A stretch of DNA of 64,000 nt, from NCBI RefSeq assembly GCF_000147715.2, contig NC_017934.1:2852001-2916000 (forward strand), in the 5' to 3' direction. Both the position numbers and the translations under genes were made by a program. Positions 51,889 through 61,265 of this stretch are shown here, piece after piece. This DNA comes from Mesotoga prima MesG1.Ag.4.2. GTDB lineage: Bacteria; Thermotogota; Thermotogae; Petrotogales; Kosmotogaceae. The notes beneath the pieces are model-generated. The model made no database searches and was not told where the DNA came from. It saw nothing but the letters and a program-made list of their open reading frames with translations. Within the stretch, counting starts at the first letter, position 1, and the number at the start of each line of letters is the position of its first letter.

Positions 51889-52455
51889 TCAGAACAGATA
51901 GGGAATCAAACGCCAGGTCTTTTTGCAGTAATCTCTGTATTCTTCTCCAAATATAACTTTCAGATTCCTCTCCTCTACAGAGATTCTGTAAAGAATTCCG
52001 GTTGTTGGAAGGACAAAAGCAAGGATTGAACTCAACGGATAGTTGAAGACCAGAGAAAGCCCCAGAAAACCTACGATCTCGGCTGCATAGGCCGGATGAC
52101 GAATGACCTTGTAGAACCTGTCGGTTCTCAGTTTCTGATCTGGAAGCGCGCCCACATCAATTGCGAAGGCGGGACCCAGTTGTCTCACTACGAAGAAACG
52201 GATAACGACGGCGAAGATCATCATTCCCACTCCTATCCATCTATGAGGAAGGAAAGTCATGAGAAAGACCTCCTTCGAACGGCCATCGACTGCAATCGCA
52301 CCGAACATGCCCGAAAGAACAAAGGCAAGCATGATGTATTTTGATCGCTTCTCCTGGAGTCTCTCGCTGATCTTCCTGTTGTGAAGGAAGAAGAGATAGA
52401 TATCGAATCCAACCCAGAAAAAGAGAACGATGAAGAAAAGCAACTGACCAGACAT
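51889..52455 (-). CDS. Isoprenylcysteine-methyltransferase-like membrane protein
   Basis: A 188-residue membrane protein with about five spans, with RHPAYAAEIVGFLGLSLVF and ERNLKVIFGEEYRDYCKKTWRLIPYLF, the conserved C-terminal motif of the ICMT/PEMT family. ATG 52455 follows GGAGGTC with normal spacing. Substrate unknown; bacterial members methylate small or lipid substrates. Confidence 0.85.
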   Translation of the reverse strand: MSGQLLFFIVLFFWVGFDIYLFFLHNRKISERLQEKRSKYIMLAFVLSGMFGAIAVDGRSKEVFLMTFLPHRWIGVGMMIFAVVIRFFVVRQLGPAFAIDVGALPDQKLRTDRFYKVIRHPAYAAEIVGFLGLSLVFNYPLSSILAFVLPTTGILYRISVEERNLKVIFGEEYRDYCKKTWRLIPYLF

Positions 52456-52618
52456 AATTGGACCTCCAGGCGAAAACAATACTTTTCAATTCTATCATCG
52501 GGAGTGACGAAGGAGAGACATTTTTAAGCCTCCGAGGGAAGTCCATGTGCGGTTCATCGATTGTGAGTTCGGTAAGATGAAAAAGATGTAGTAAAATCGT
52601 AATATAGGTGGTGATTCG

Positions 52619-53044
52619 ATGATTTTTGGAAGAGATGAGAGTGTACTGCTCTTTCGATTCGAAGATGGTGAGGACTTCATAGACACTTTCGTTCGGACGC
52701 TTTCCGATAATGGGCTCCATTCGCTTATAGTCGTTAGCGGAATCGGTATGTTGAGAGACTTCACGATCGGTTGGTTCAACTCGGTTTCTAAACAATACGA
52801 GAAGGAACTTGTCACAGTTCCTCATGAACTTCTCCACATATCGGGTAATGTCTCTCTCAAGGGAGGTAAACCCTTTCCACATCTTCATGTAACGCTTTCC
52901 GGTCCCTCAAGAAGTGCAGTTGGAGGTCACCTGTTCGGTGGGACCGTATGCAACACGACTGAGCTCTTCGCAATCACGACCGGTGACCTGAGACTTATAA
53001 GAGATGTTTCCGGCGCCGCAACGCCTCTGGAATTCAGAAAGTGA
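52619..53044 (+). CDS. PPC-domain protein (DUF296)
   Basis: A 141-residue protein with the PPC/DUF296 fold: LSDNGLHSLIVVSGIGML, the HxHxT/S segment PHLHVTLSG and FGGTVCNTTELF. Such proteins form trimers and in plants bind AT-rich DNA; bacterial ones have unclear roles. GGTGGTGA precedes the ATG. It starts the group with sbcD and sbcC; sbcD begins 10 bp after its stop. Confidence 0.9.
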   Translation: MIFGRDESVLLFRFEDGEDFIDTFVRTLSDNGLHSLIVVSGIGMLRDFTIGWFNSVSKQYEKELVTVPHELLHISGNVSLKGGKPFPHLHVTLSGPSRSAVGGHLFGGTVCNTTELFAITTGDLRLIRDVSGAATPLEFRK

Positions 53045-53054
53045 GTCCATCGAA

Positions 53055-54221
53055 TTGAGATTCCTTCACTGTTCAGATATTCATCTGGGGAGAAGACCTA
53101 TCGGTTCCCCTAACAGCCCGTATTCGTCTGCAAGGTATGAAGACTATTTTTCAGCCTTTGAATACGTCGTTGAGTGGGCCTTACAGAACAAGCCGGAGGC
53201 CTTCTTCATAACGGGTGATCTCTTTGACAAGAGAGACATAAATCCCGATACTCTTGCAAGAACACAGAGCATCCTCTCCAGACTGAAAGAAAGCGGGATC
53301 AGGGTATTGGCTATAGAGGGGAACCACGACAAAAGTTTCAGCGCAAACGAGTCCTGGCTGAGATTTCTACAAGAGACAGAGTATCTAGAACTGCTCTGCC
53401 CGGTTCAGGGAGAAAATGATATTGTCTTTCCGTACGTCAGTATCGAAGGGTTCAAGGTGTTTGGACTTGGCTATCCCGGCTTCATGGCCGAGGAGATGAT
53501 CCTCAGGGCTTCTTCTTTTCTTGAAGGCAAAGACAATATTGTTCTCATTCATACCGCGCCCGGGAACGACAACTTCATTCCAGGCCTTGTGTCGCCCGAA
53601 GTATTGAAGATTCTCAGGTCGAAGGTGATCTATGCCGGGGGTGGGCATTTGCATTCTCAACTCGCCTTTCCTGTAGAAGAGCCGTTCTTCTTCGTGCCCG
53701 GATCACTCGAATACTGGGACGTCTGGGAGAGAGATAGAAAGGGATTTTACGTATTCGATACCGAGATCGGAAGAGCCGATTTTCACGACTCCCATAGGAG
53801 GGAAAGACAGGAGTTCGCAGTTTTTCCCGGAGAAGGCGACAACCTAGACGGGTTTGTCGATGAACACGAGATTCATAGAGGAGCCATAGTACTGGTAACG
53901 GTAACGGGAAGCGGAGAGTTCTACGTAGATCCCGTGCGTTTGGAGAGAGAGATAGAGTCTTCCGGAGCCCTTAAGGCCTTTGTTAGAGTCAGGAGAACGG
54001 ATAGAGAAATTACTCTCGACGACTACAGACTGATGAGCGCGAGGGACATTGAACGAGAAGTCATACTCGGCTCCAGGGAGTGGAAGGAACTCGGAGCAAA
54101 AGGCGAGGACCTTGTGGGAGCAATAGAAAAGATGAAGCAGTCCCAGGAAGACGGGAGGTATGACCTGTTCAAAGAATCTGTAGATGCCCTTCTTGAAGCC
54201 ATAGTTGGTGGTGACTCTTGA
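53055..54221 (+). CDS. sbcD: Nuclease SbcD/Mre11
   Basis: A 388-residue metallophosphoesterase. The metal ligands are in HCSDIHLGR, TGDLFDKRD, EGNHD, LIHTAPGND and GGGHLHSQ. With SbcC it forms a complex that trims hairpins and protein-blocked double-strand ends. I chose the TTG at 53055 (RFLHCSDIHLG) as the usual family start; the upstream part overlaps the PPC gene. It ends where sbcC begins. Confidence 0.92.
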   Translation: MRFLHCSDIHLGRRPIGSPNSPYSSARYEDYFSAFEYVVEWALQNKPEAFFITGDLFDKRDINPDTLARTQSILSRLKESGIRVLAIEGNHDKSFSANESWLRFLQETEYLELLCPVQGENDIVFPYVSIEGFKVFGLGYPGFMAEEMILRASSFLEGKDNIVLIHTAPGNDNFIPGLVSPEVLKILRSKVIYAGGGHLHSQLAFPVEEPFFFVPGSLEYWDVWERDRKGFYVFDTEIGRADFHDSHRRERQEFAVFPGEGDNLDGFVDEHEIHRGAIVLVTVTGSGEFYVDPVRLEREIESSGALKAFVRVRRTDREITLDDYRLMSARDIEREVILGSREWKELGAKGEDLVGAIEKMKQSQEDGRYDLFKESVDALLEAIVGGDS

Positions 54222-57055
54222 GAGTCACTTCGATAGATCTCGAGAACTTCCGAAGTCACTCAAGATATTCGGAAACCTTCGAGAAGGGAATAAACCTCAT
54301 CCTTGGAAGAAACGGCTCTGGGAAATCATCGATCATCGAAGCTATCGGGCTGGCCCTCTTCGGAGGAGGACTGCGTGACAAACAGGAAGACGCAATCAAG
54401 TGGAACGAGAGAAGGTCGAGAATAACCGTGACTTTTCTTGCCGACGACGGTCTGGAGTACAGGGTCGAGAAAGTTTTCGGCACGGGTTCAAGTCACGAGC
54501 TGCATCAGGGAGACCTTCTCATTGCCCGCGGGAAGGAGAACGTAATTGAGAAGATCAGAATCATCTGCGGTCTTCAGGGGGACATCTCGAAGACATTCGA
54601 GAACGTGATAGTAGCTTTTCAGAACAGGATCGCCGATCAATTTCTCGGCAGTCCTGCTGCAAGAAGGGACTATTTCAACAGGGTCTTCCAGGTCGACCTT
54701 TACAGGAAGATCTCAACGGATTTCATGCGGAGTTATCTCACCGACCTGAGGAATGAGAATGAAGCTATCGAGAGAGAGATAGCATTCATGGAGCAGCAAT
54801 TGGAGAGAAAGGCAGAAGTTGAAGAGAGGGTGAAGACTCTCTCGGGGGATCTTTCCAGGGCAAAAGAGGAACTGAAGTCTCTGGAAGATGCCCTAAATAA
54901 AGTCAAAGCGGAGAGACTGCGCCTCGAGGAAATAGGAAGAGAGCTCTCTTCGAAGAGAGCCCAGTTTGAGCAGCAAATGAAGTCATTGAGGGACGAAGCC
55001 GCCTCGCTGAAAGGCAACCTGAGGCAAAAAGAGAGGGCGGTTGAGGCCAAAGAAATCGTTGACAGAAGCAGGGAAGGTCACGATCTCTATGAGAGACTGC
55101 TAGAGAAAGAAAATGTTCTGAGCGCCGAAAAAAGGAGATTGGAAGGCCTTGGCGAGCGTTCAGCGGCTATTGAAAAGAGAATTGCTGAACTTCAGACAGA
55201 AGTTGCCCGATTAAGCGGAGCGCTCTCGAATTCAGAGGAAAGACTTGAAGAGAGCGAGAAGCAATTCGAAGAACTGAAGAAGGAACGAGAAGAGCTAAGA
55301 GTTAAGATGGAAGAGGCGGAACGCGAGGGCGGCAAGAAGAGAGAGACCCACAACCTTAGTATTTCAAGGAAAGAGGCGTTTAAGGTGATCATCGAAGAAT
55401 ACAGGAAGCCCGAGCGTAGGTTGGCCGCTCTTGAAGATCTCTTAAGGAGCCTTGGAAAACCGGAGGGTTCTGAGGAACTTAATGAAAGGCTGACGAAAAT
55501 CGACGAAATCATAGAAAGAGTGAAGCAGGAAGTCCTTCTCTTGGAACAGCTGAACGAGGACATTGTCAGCATGGCTTCCCGTAGAAAGGCGCTTGTAGAA
55601 TACAGAGGCTCTCTCGCTGTAGGCATCTGCCCGCTTCTGGATGAGAAATGCAAGAACATCGAAAATAGAAGAGATTATGAAGGATACATCGAAGGCCTTA
55701 TAAACCAGCTTGCTTCGGGTGAAAGAGAGCTGTCGAAAAAGATTGCAGAGGTGAAGGAAAGCCCGGCGAGACTTGGCAAACTGGCGGAAGAGAGGGCTCT
55801 TATCCTCAACACAATAGAAGAGACCGATAGAAAACTAAAGGAAAAGTCTAATCTAGAAAAAGAGAAGCTTGACCTTACGGAGAGAGTAAATAGCTTCCTT
55901 CTCCAGCTTTCGACGATTTCCGGAGTATCAGGAGAGATAGACGAGATGAGCGAGAGCGTAGAGGAAGATATTCGAAATACCTCCACCGAGCTCGAGCTCC
56001 AAAAGAAACACATTTCCACGCTCAAGAATCAGATTGAAGAAAGGGATTCGCGTCTGGAAGAAATAAAGAGCAGGATCAAATCTCTCAACGAACTGAAGAA
56101 GAAGACGGAAGAAGAAGTCACTTCCCGGTCGAGCGAAAGCGATGCTCAGAAAAGCATCGTTAAGGAATTTGCGGAGGAACTCCGAAAGCTTCCCGGATTG
56201 AGAGCGGAGATCGAAGAGATTCGCAGAGCGATGGTTATTAACAGAAGCGATTATGAAGGATTCAACAAGTATGTGAATCTTGCTGGCTATCTCGAGGAGT
56301 ACTCAAGTCTCTGCCGGGCCTCGCTCGAAAGATGCAGAAAGAAGGCGGCAGGAGTGACCGGCCTCAGAAAAGAAATTATTGCTCTTGAGAAAAGCTTCGA
56401 TTACGACCGTCTCGAAGAGTTGAAGGCAGGCGAGAAAAAGGCCGAAGAAAGTTATGCTCTCAAACGAGACGAAACAATATCCATTGGCAGAGATATAGTT
56501 TCTCTACGGGCAGAGCTGAAGAACTTCGCAGAGATGGAAGAAAAGAAGAAGCTCAAGAAGAGAGCCGGTGAAAAGACTTCCAGGAAAATCAAACTCTCAG
56601 AGATGATTAGAGATAATCTCAATCTTACCGGAGAGAGAATAACCGCCGGATTTCGTGATGCGATAGAGCAAAAGGCGACCCTAGACTATCAGCGAATATC
56701 AGGCACCGAAGAGTCAATAAGATGGAACGAAGACTACGAAGTCTCAGTCAAAGCATCCGAATACGGCGACGGTAGCGTCAGAAGTTTCTCGAATCTATCT
56801 GGAGGAGAGCAAGTGTTGGTCTCTCTTTGTTTGAGAGCTGCGATGACGGGGGTACTTAGCGGGGCGAGGTTCGCCGTCTTCGATGAGCCGACATCGAATC
56901 TCGACAAGGAGAGGAAAGAGTTGCTTGCCCATTCTCTCAGAGAGCTCTTCGGCGAGCTCGATCAGTCAATAATAGTTACTCACGATGACGTCTTCTCTGA
57001 AATGGCGCAGAAGGTAATAAGACTGAACGGCAGGGATAAAGGCGAATCTGTTTGA
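54218..57055 (+). CDS. sbcC: ATPase SbcC/Rad50
   Basis: A 945-residue SMC-like ATPase with Walker A LGRNGSGKSS (near residue 31) and, at the other end, signature LSGGEQVLVSLCLRAAM and Walker B FAVFDEPTSNLD. The centre is long coiled coil (roughly 170-450 and 500-790). The zinc hook region reads CPLLDEKC (C471 and C478, CX6C), not the usual CXXC. TTG start overlaps the sbcD stop. Confidence 0.94.
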   Translation: MRVTSIDLENFRSHSRYSETFEKGINLILGRNGSGKSSIIEAIGLALFGGGLRDKQEDAIKWNERRSRITVTFLADDGLEYRVEKVFGTGSSHELHQGDLLIARGKENVIEKIRIICGLQGDISKTFENVIVAFQNRIADQFLGSPAARRDYFNRVFQVDLYRKISTDFMRSYLTDLRNENEAIEREIAFMEQQLERKAEVEERVKTLSGDLSRAKEELKSLEDALNKVKAERLRLEEIGRELSSKRAQFEQQMKSLRDEAASLKGNLRQKERAVEAKEIVDRSREGHDLYERLLEKENVLSAEKRRLEGLGERSAAIEKRIAELQTEVARLSGALSNSEERLEESEKQFEELKKEREELRVKMEEAEREGGKKRETHNLSISRKEAFKVIIEEYRKPERRLAALEDLLRSLGKPEGSEELNERLTKIDEIIERVKQEVLLLEQLNEDIVSMASRRKALVEYRGSLAVGICPLLDEKCKNIENRRDYEGYIEGLINQLASGERELSKKIAEVKESPARLGKLAEERALILNTIEETDRKLKEKSNLEKEKLDLTERVNSFLLQLSTISGVSGEIDEMSESVEEDIRNTSTELELQKKHISTLKNQIEERDSRLEEIKSRIKSLNELKKKTEEEVTSRSSESDAQKSIVKEFAEELRKLPGLRAEIEEIRRAMVINRSDYEGFNKYVNLAGYLEEYSSLCRASLERCRKKAAGVTGLRKEIIALEKSFDYDRLEELKAGEKKAEESYALKRDETISIGRDIVSLRAELKNFAEMEEKKKLKKRAGEKTSRKIKLSEMIRDNLNLTGERITAGFRDAIEQKATLDYQRISGTEESIRWNEDYEVSVKASEYGDGSVRSFSNLSGGEQVLVSLCLRAAMTGVLSGARFAVFDEPTSNLDKERKELLAHSLRELFGELDQSIIVTHDDVFSEMAQKVIRLNGRDKGESV

Positions 57056-57071
57056 ATCGGAGGTGCAGTGT

Positions 57072-58430
57072 TTGAAAACAGTACTCAAGAACATAGACTA
57101 TCTTGTGACAATGAATGAAAAGAGAGAGGAGCTTAAAGACGCTTATGTGGTCGTCGAAGATGGAATAATAATCGATGTCGGCAAGGGAACTCCTCCTCCG
57201 GGCGACGTGGAGATCGACCTGGCCGGACGAATCATCACTCCCGGCTTTGTCAACACTCATCATCATTTCTATCAGTCGCTATTCCGCAGCGTAAAGGAAG
57301 TCGCATCGGCGAAATTGTTTGACTGGCTTGTCTTCCTATATGAGCGGTGGAAGAACCTCGATAATGAAGCGATATACGTGAGCAGCAAAGTGGCAATTTA
57401 CGAAATGATGATGTCTGGGGTTACAACTACAACCGACATGTTGTACCTTCACCCGAAGGGAAGAAGTGAGTTCATCGACAGCGAAATTGAGGCGGCGCGC
57501 AGTACCGGGGTGAGATTTCACCCCACCAGGGGCTCGATGTCTCTCTCCAGAAAAGACGGAGGCTTACCCCCCGATACGGTCGTTCAGAGTGAGAGAGAGA
57601 TAATAGAGGACTCCGTAAGACTTATAGAAAAGTATCACGACAGAGAGAAACACTCGATGCTGCGGATAGCTCTGGCGCCATGCTCTCCCTTCTCGGTGAC
57701 TGAAGAGTCGATGGTCAGGACGGCCGAACTCGCCGGGCAGTACGACGTGCTTCTTCACACACATCTCGCCGAAACGAGGGACGAAGACGATTTCTGTATC
57801 GAGAAGAAGGGACTGAGACCGGTTGATTTCATGGAAAAGGTCGGCTGGCTTAACGAGCGAAGCTGGTTCGCCCATCTCGTATGGCTGAGCGATGAAGACA
57901 TCAAGAAGCTTGCCGGGCATGACTGCGGCATGGCTCACTGCCCTTCCTCAAACATGAGACTTGGATCGGGAATCGCCCGTGTAAAAGAAATGAAGGAAGC
58001 AGGAATGAGAATCGGCCTTGCCGTCGACGGAAGCTCATCGAACGATACAGGAAACATGCTTTTGGAGATACGAAATGCTCTGATGCTTCAAAGGGTTTTG
58101 AAAGGTGCCGATGCTCTCACTCCCAGAGATGTTCTTGAATTTGCGACTCTTGGAGGGGCCCGGGTATTGAGAATGGATGATTTCATAGGATCGGTCGAGG
58201 TTGGAAAATCGGCGGACCTTGCTGCCTTTAGACTTGATACTCTGTCTATGTCAGGGGGACTCTCCGATCCTGTTGCATCTCTCGTTCTCTGTGATCCGCA
58301 CAAAAGTGACATGGTCATGATAAACGGGAAGATCCGTGTCCAGAACGGAAGGGTAATCGATAGTGAACTTCCAGGTTTGATAAAGAGACACAACGAGATA
58401 TCTTCGAAGCTGATCGGAGGGGAGTACTGA
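57072..58430 (+). CDS. Amidohydrolase, 8-oxoguanine-deaminase-like
   Basis: A 452-residue metal-dependent amidohydrolase. HHHF motif (FVNTHHHFYQS) near residue 65, HTHLAETRDE, HCPSSNMRLGSGIARV and GLAVDGSSSNDTGNML are present. RGSMSLSRKDGGLPPD is typical of the 8-oxoguanine/guanine/hydroxyatrazine deaminase group, and I favour 8-oxoguanine deaminase. I chose the TTG at 57072 with GGAGGT at 57059-57064. Confidence 0.85.
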   Translation: MKTVLKNIDYLVTMNEKREELKDAYVVVEDGIIIDVGKGTPPPGDVEIDLAGRIITPGFVNTHHHFYQSLFRSVKEVASAKLFDWLVFLYERWKNLDNEAIYVSSKVAIYEMMMSGVTTTTDMLYLHPKGRSEFIDSEIEAARSTGVRFHPTRGSMSLSRKDGGLPPDTVVQSEREIIEDSVRLIEKYHDREKHSMLRIALAPCSPFSVTEESMVRTAELAGQYDVLLHTHLAETRDEDDFCIEKKGLRPVDFMEKVGWLNERSWFAHLVWLSDEDIKKLAGHDCGMAHCPSSNMRLGSGIARVKEMKEAGMRIGLAVDGSSSNDTGNMLLEIRNALMLQRVLKGADALTPRDVLEFATLGGARVLRMDDFIGSVEVGKSADLAAFRLDTLSMSGGLSDPVASLVLCDPHKSDMVMINGKIRVQNGRVIDSELPGLIKRHNEISSKLIGGEY

Positions 58431-58740
58431 TGATAGTTACAGTAGTTGATATTCAAGTCAAGAGTGAGTTTTTAGATAAATTCATAGAAGCCACTCGTGA
58501 AAATCACAAGAAGTCTGTAAGTGAGCCGGGTAATTTGAGATTCGACTTCCTTCAGGATAAAGCAGATCCATCCCATTTTTTCTCTATGAAGCCTATGAAT
58601 CCGAGGAAGCAGCTGCAAATCACAAGAGGACAGATCATTACAAGCGATGGAAGGAAAGAGTTGAGGAGTACATGGAGAGACCACGCAGGGGAACTCAAAC
58701 AAGAGTAATAGAACCTGAGAGGCTGAGAGACTGGAAATGA
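58430..58740 (+). pseudogene. LsrG/ABM-type monooxygenase-like gene with a frameshift
   Basis: The first ~48 codons (MIVTVVDIQVKSEFLDKF, then ATRENHKKSVSEPGNLRFD) match a LsrG/antibiotic-biosynthesis-monooxygenase-like protein. After T6 at 58576-58581 the frame ends out of register, while the +1 frame continues as FLYEAYESEEAAANHKRTDHY to the TGA at 58738-58740, exactly the family's next part. One T lost from a T7 run would explain it. It starts at the last base of the amidohydrolase stop. Confidence 0.75.
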
Positions 58741-58776
58741 TCTCTGTTGCAGTCTGAGTTCGGGAGGGAGGTTTCA

Positions 58777-59889
58777 ATGCTGATAGAAGAGTTCAGAAGG
58801 AGAATTGATGGTCTTAGGGAAGAGATATCTTCCAGAGGAGCCGGTGCTTTTCTGATAAGCAAGTGCTGCAATTTTTCTTGGGTAACTTTTGGAGCCAGGA
58901 GTCATATTACTCTAAATTCTACGGAAGGCGAGGCATCGGTTCTGGTAACACTTGACAGGGTTTACATTATCACGAACAATATTGAAAAGCAAAGGATACA
59001 GGAAGTCGAATTTCACGAGGAGCTTCTGGGTGAGTTTGGATTTCTTGAGTACAACTGGTTTGAGACTTATGGTGAAAAGAGGTTAATCGACAACCTGCTA
59101 AAAGGAAAGCTTCTCTCCGATACCGGAAGGTATGACAGCGAATACGTTGACCTAACAGAAATGCGCACAGTCCTCAGTGTTTATGAGATAGAAACCTACA
59201 GAGCTCTCGGAAGAGATTGTGATGATATCTTTTCTTCAATTATTCCGGGTTTGAAGAGGAATATGACCGAGCTCGAAGTTCAAGGTCTATTCTATGAAGC
59301 CATGTCAAAGAGAGATATCGAACCAATACTGACACTTGTCTTTTCCGAGGACAGTTCTCTAAGTTACAGGCACAACCTATCTCGAAACGTCAAACTTGAT
59401 AGGAGAGGATTTGTAAGCATCTGTGCCAGAAGGCGCGGGCTAATTGTTTCGTCCAGCAGATCGTTCATGTTCGAGCCTGTGGAGGAGATCAGCCTTCAGC
59501 ACGAGCGGAACTGTTTTGTGGATGCTGTTGCAATCGATTCCTCAAAGCCGGGAGAGAGGCTTTCCAATGTCTTTGAGAAGCTTGTGGAGGCCTACGAACA
59601 CGTTGGCAGGGGAGGGGAATGGAAGCTTCATCATCAGGGTGGAGTAGCTGGCTATCTGCCGAGAGAAGTGCACGGCAATCTCAAGAGCGATTTTATTCTC
59701 AAGAGGGGAAATGCCGTCGCATGGAATCCCACAATAAGGGGAACTAAGTCCGAAGACACGGTATTGATTGGAGATTTTGGAGACAGCAATATTTCGTTCC
59801 CCCAGACCAGTTCCTGGCCAGAACTGAAGTACGAATTCGACGGCTCGACGGTGAGAAGACCGGCGATCCTCCTGGTTGACAAGGTCTGA
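58777..59889 (+). CDS. M24-peptidase-like protein lacking metal ligands
   Basis: A 370-residue protein with the creatinase N-terminal-like region and the pita-bread fold of M24 peptidases. The usual Asp-Asp pair (vDxGaxxxgYxsDxtR) is replaced by GFVSICARRRGLIVSSSR, the His region reads HHQGGVAGYLPREVH and the first Glu is replaced in AWNPTIRGT; only SEDTVLI keeps the last. It is therefore probably not a peptidase. ATG 58777 follows GGGAGG. Confidence 0.75.
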   Translation: MLIEEFRRRIDGLREEISSRGAGAFLISKCCNFSWVTFGARSHITLNSTEGEASVLVTLDRVYIITNNIEKQRIQEVEFHEELLGEFGFLEYNWFETYGEKRLIDNLLKGKLLSDTGRYDSEYVDLTEMRTVLSVYEIETYRALGRDCDDIFSSIIPGLKRNMTELEVQGLFYEAMSKRDIEPILTLVFSEDSSLSYRHNLSRNVKLDRRGFVSICARRRGLIVSSSRSFMFEPVEEISLQHERNCFVDAVAIDSSKPGERLSNVFEKLVEAYEHVGRGGEWKLHHQGGVAGYLPREVHGNLKSDFILKRGNAVAWNPTIRGTKSEDTVLIGDFGDSNISFPQTSSWPELKYEFDGSTVRRPAILLVDKV

Positions 59890-60004
59890 CTTCCAGTGTG
59901 ACAACTGTTTTCACAATTGACTTGAAGTCTTTCAATTTGAAACGAGAAAAGAGGTTAGAATCTCTTGGGCATGGTTTTCTCTTGAAAAACAGAGTGGACC
60001 ATAT

Positions 60005-60031
60005 AAAGGGATCTTCTGAAGATCCCTTTTT
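60005..60031 (+). terminator. Terminator downstream of the M24-like gene
   Basis: AAAGGGATCT pairs with AGATCCCTTT around a 5-nt loop, then a T-run to 60031. Confidence 0.9.
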
Positions 60032-60091
60032 TAAAATTGTCGGGCCCTCATGCTAAAATAAATTCCGTTCAGCAAGAACGGAGGGGTACTT

Positions 60092-60535
60092 ATGAAGACG
60101 GTTGTTACTAATAAGAAGGCGCGTTTCCAGTATCACCTTATGGATTCGTATGAGGCGGGAATTGAGCTCGTAGGAACCGAAGTGAAATCGCTGCGTCTAG
60201 GTGGAGCATCTCTCATTGATGCGTACTGCAAGATCGAAAGCGGCGAGATATTTCTGGTTGACTGCAATATTAGTCTATACACTCACGGCAATGTCTGGAA
60301 TCATGAACCGCGCAGAAAGAGAAGGTTACTGATGCACAGAAAGGAAATTCTTAGGCTGGACCAAAAGACAAAGGAAAAGGGACTTACCATTATCCCTTTG
60401 AAAATATACTTCAATGATAAAGGGAAGGCAAAGGTCGAAATCTGTCTTGCAAAGGGAAAGAGGCTATTCGATAAGAGAGAAGATATAGCAAAGAGAGATG
60501 TCGAGAGAAGAATGAGGCAGCAGGCAGATCTGTGA
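60092..60535 (+). CDS. smpB: SsrA-binding protein SmpB
   Basis: A 147-residue protein that brings tmRNA to stalled ribosomes for trans-translation. KKARFQYHLMDSYEAGIELVGTEVKSLR, NHEPRRKRRLLMHRKEI, and VEICLAKGKRLFDKRE are the family motifs, with the basic C-terminal tail. ATG 60092 is preceded by GGAGGGG. TG-C-TAAAAT at 60051-60059 may be an extended -10 promoter. No tmRNA gene is visible in this window. Confidence 0.97.
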   Translation: MKTVVTNKKARFQYHLMDSYEAGIELVGTEVKSLRLGGASLIDAYCKIESGEIFLVDCNISLYTHGNVWNHEPRRKRRLLMHRKEILRLDQKTKEKGLTIIPLKIYFNDKGKAKVEICLAKGKRLFDKREDIAKRDVERRMRQQADL

Positions 60536-60590
60536 TGGATGAACGTCTCTGTACGTCTTTTTTCTTCCGAATAGAGCAGTAATAATGGCT

Positions 60591-60618
60591 TTGAACCTCA
60601 GTAGTGTTGTGGTATAAT
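60591..60618 (+). promoter_or_regulatory. Promoter of the beta-barrel-like gene at 60681
   Basis: TTGAAC (60591-60596), 16-bp spacer, TG-G-TATAAT (60610-60618), so an extended -10 as well. Confidence 0.7.
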
Positions 60619-60680
60619 CAATCTGTCTTATACTGCGAATAACGCCAATAGCTTTGCAATAATTAAGGGGAGGTGTATTT

Positions 60681-61244
60681 ATGAAGAAAGTCGCTTTAGT
60701 AGCTTTGCTCCTTTTTGCGGTCTCACTGGGTTTCTCTACGCCTAAAGCGCTTATAGGTGGTGCTTTTGGGATTAATGCAACTAATCCAGTTTATCAGCCC
60801 GAGAGATGGGGTGCCGGTGCCTTTGATCTCTCTCTTCAGCTTCCGTTTACTGATAAGATTGGGGCCATGCTGAGTGCTCAGGCTGCAATCAGGTATCCAA
60901 GCAATAAGATAGGGCTTTTCAACGCCGACATTTATTTCCAGATCTTCGAGACACTCAATCTCAAGGCGAGGTTGCTTGTAAGTGTGGGTTCCGTCCAGGA
61001 TTCCAACTTCGGAGAACAGAGTTGGGAGATCGGAATTCTTGATCTCGGAGCGCCGCATCTTGCAATCGGTGGCGGATTCCAGGTTATGACACCGATTTCG
61101 GATAAGGTCATCCTAAACGGATTTGCAAGGGGCTATAGAGTGAAGGATTACCAGACCCGACAGGAAGGTGATTTCCCGGGTGGAGATTACTGGCCACTTC
61201 CCGAGTTCTTCTCAGTAGGACTTGGAGTGCTATACGAGTTCTGA
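60681..61244 (+). CDS. Putative secreted beta-barrel-like protein
   Basis: A 187-residue protein with signal peptide (MKKVALVALLLFAVSLGFS) and beta-rich mature part ending PEFFSVGLGVLYEF, an aromatic C-terminal strand. GGGGAGGTG precedes its ATG. Function unknown; probably a toga/outer-envelope component. The gene at 61266 follows by 21 bp. Confidence 0.6.
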   Translation: MKKVALVALLLFAVSLGFSTPKALIGGAFGINATNPVYQPERWGAGAFDLSLQLPFTDKIGAMLSAQAAIRYPSNKIGLFNADIYFQIFETLNLKARLLVSVGSVQDSNFGEQSWEIGILDLGAPHLAIGGGFQVMTPISDKVILNGFARGYRVKDYQTRQEGDFPGGDYWPLPEFFSVGLGVLYEF

Positions 61245-61265
61245 TCAGGGGCTAAAGATACTTAT

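Noticed and set aside
59982-60007. Promoter TTGAAA/TATAAA before the terminator at 60005
   Set aside because: The spacer is only 14 bp, too short for a standard promoter.
60540-60564. Terminator after smpB
   Set aside because: Only a 4-bp ACGT palindrome precedes the T-run; the stem is too short to call with confidence.
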